In this document: positions 61,601 to 62,438 of the stretch, one piece after another
Layout: the number at the start of each line of letters is the position of its first letter
Numbering within the stretch: the stretch's first letter is position 1
DNA from: CAZHFA01 sp964534945
GTDB lineage: Bacteria; Bdellovibrionota_C; UBA2361; CAKMMH01
Assembly (NCBI GenBank): GCA_964534945.1
Contig: CAZHSB010000004.1
Location: 1 to 62,438 of the forward strand
Reading direction: 5' to 3'
Length of the DNA: 62,438 nt
Position numbers and translations under genes: made by a program
The notes under the pieces: model-generated
What the model saw: the letters and a program-made list of their open reading frames with translations, nothing else
Told to the model about the DNA's origin: nothing
Database searches by the model: none

Positions 61601-62438
61601 AAAACAACTAAATTTCTTCCAATCCATTTTGTAGATTTTCTAATATTACCCTTTTTAATGATTATCTTATATCTTACAGAATAAATTCCTACATCTAAAT
61701 TTTTATATGTTTTTGCACTTGATTTCTTTACTCCTAATTTTTTTATTCCAAGTTTATACATAACATCTTTGTGCCCAAGTCGTTTTATTTTTCTTATATG
61801 TGATAAATATTTATATTCAGTTTTTGGATCAATATTAGTATCATAATCTTTAAGTGAAGCACCATCGAACTCTTCATATCTAACCCTTAAATGCTTTTTG
61901 GTCCTTTTTTCAACCACTGGTTTTTCCAATATTGTAGCAGGATGAACTATTTTATACTTTTTGATAGGAGTGTATGTATTTGTAAAAGTATACGTCAATG
62001 TGTTTGATGGCGTGTACGTTGCCGTAAACGTATGGCTTGGTGTATAAGTTTTCGTAAATGTTTTTGATGGCGTGTACATCGCTATAAACGTATGGCTTGG
62101 CGTATAAGTTTCCGTAAACGTGTTTGATGGAGTGTACGTTGCTGTAAATGTATTGCTTGGTGTATAGGTTTTCGTAAATGTATTTGATGGCGTGTATGTC
62201 GCTGTAAATGTATTACTTGGTGTATAGGTTTTCGTAAATGTATTTGATGGAGTATAGGTTGCCGTAAATGTATGGCTTGGAGTATAAGTTTTTGTAAACG
62301 TATTTGATGGCGTGTACGTCGCTGTAAACGTATGGCTTGGTGTATAAGTTTTCGTAAATGTATTTGATGGAGTATAGGTTGCCGTAAATGTATGGCTTGG
62401 AGTATAAGTTTTTGTAAACGTATTTGATGGCGTGTACG
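61597..62438 (-). CDS. Thr/Pro-repeat protein, N-terminus outside the window
   Basis: The minus-strand frame is open to the window end, so the ATG at 62079 is only an internal Met and the real start is outside. At least 281 residues are visible. The repeat part (about 157 residues) is built of 10-residue units of the type TYTPSNTFTK and TYTPSHTFTA. The last 124 residues are a basic Lys-rich domain with the pattern KYLSHIRKIKRLGHKDV and a final KSTKWIGRNLVVF. Thr/Pro repeats suggest a flexible, surface-exposed stalk that may be O-glycosylated. No signal peptide can be judged. Confidence 0.8.
   Translation of the reverse strand, partial: YTPSNTFTKTYTPSHTFTATYTPSNTFTKTYTPSHTFTATYTPSNTFTKTYTPSHTFTATYTPSNTFTKTYTPSNTFTATYTPSNTFTKTYTPSNTFTATYTPSNTFTETYTPSHTFIAMYTPSKTFTKTYTPSHTFTATYTPSNTLTYTFTNTYTPIKKYKIVHPATILEKPVVEKRTKKHLRVRYEEFDGASLKDYDTNIDPKTEYKYLSHIRKIKRLGHKDVMYKLGIKKLGVKKSSAKTYKNLDVGIYSVRYKIIIKKGNIRKSTKWIGRNLVVF
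61968..62438 (-). repeat. Nested 30/60/120-bp coding tandem repeat
   Basis: From about 61968 to the window end the sequence repeats every 60 bases, each unit being two 30-base halves that encode 10 residues. Segments 62221-62280 and 62341-62400 differ at one base, and 62281-62318 equals 62401-62438, giving a 120-base higher unit. At least seven 60-base copies are visible and the array continues past the window. Divergence is greater toward 61968, the edge by the unique C-terminal domain. Confidence 0.95.

Noticed and set aside
626..62079. Many short ORFs antisense to or out of frame with the listed genes.
   Set aside because: They lie within clear genes, lack ribosome sites and show low-complexity, non-protein-like composition typical of AT-rich shadow frames.
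61968..62438. CRISPR array from regular 60-base spacing.
   Set aside because: There are no unique spacers; every unit is a full coding repeat in one open frame.
1..62438. Insertion sequences, prophage genes, tRNAs or rRNAs.
   Set aside because: I found no transposase, integrase, phage structural gene or tRNA cloverleaf signature on either strand.

Overview
This is an AT-rich, gene-dense chromosomal segment from a Gram-negative bacterium. It carries lipid A genes (lpxA, lpxI, fabZ), a Skp/OmpH-like chaperone, Pal and the Mla system (mlaA and an MlaF-type ATPase). LpxI and the order skp-fabZ-lpxA-lpxI are typical of Alphaproteobacteria, and a soluble kinase resembles the CckA core. PyrR, a very unusual pair of sigma-like genes and a Thr/Pro repeat protein fit less well, so I place it only as alphaproteobacterium-like or another deep LPS-bearing lineage. 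A PerR-rubredoxin-rubrerythrin operon and a pyrophosphate-energised pump suggest an anaerobic or microaerophilic, energy-limited life. There are no insertion sequences, prophage genes, CRISPR arrays, tRNAs or rRNAs that I can see.

Layout. 1-5 kb: the end of an unknown gene, hppA, a candidate small RNA, and a small operon (DUF192 protein, Cys-rich lipoprotein, rsmE). 5-9.4 kb: a giant pilin/TadE-like secreted protein, GDP-fucose synthase, then an 894-base gene-free stretch holding one very well-formed structured RNA with its own promoter and a second structured segment. 9.4-17.2 kb: rarA, an M20 peptidase, pal, dxs, two tandem paralogous orphan genes and an aspC-type aminotransferase. 17.2-25 kb: a membrane kinase-like protein, ispG, a PRTase-like gene, lpdA, cheY and map. 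24.6-27.3 kb: the lipid A operon. 27.5-30.3 kb: secreted and flagellin-tail-like orphans and a tail-anchored J protein. 30.4-34.3 kb: an aminotransferase and the peroxide-defence operon. 34.3-39.2 kb: a P-type ATPase, a nucleotide-sugar dehydrogenase and a lipoprotein. 39.4-43.5 kb: an operon of a CckA-like kinase, MlaF and a two-gene split Ski2-like helicase. 43.7-49.4 kb: cold-shock protein, rlmN, ndk, infA, accA, miaA, pyrR. 49.4-54.1 kb: membrane protein and sufBCD. 54.1-62.4 kb: an orphan, mlaA, a glycosyltransferase, tldD, two divergent sigma-like genes with a coupled small partner, and a repeat-rich protein running off the window.

Working together: dxs and ispG belong to the MEP isoprenoid route; lpxA/lpxI/fabZ/skp build the outer membrane and mlaA/mlaF keep its lipid asymmetry; sufBCD and the PerR operon serve Fe-S assembly and peroxide defence. 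The least explained material is the structured RNA at 8.55-8.83 kb, the orphan paralogue pair at 14.8-15.9 kb, the split helicase and the sigma-like/repeat-protein end. Several promoters share the pattern TTGxxx-N16/17-TAGAxT, and at least two lie so close to their ATG that the mRNA would be leaderless.
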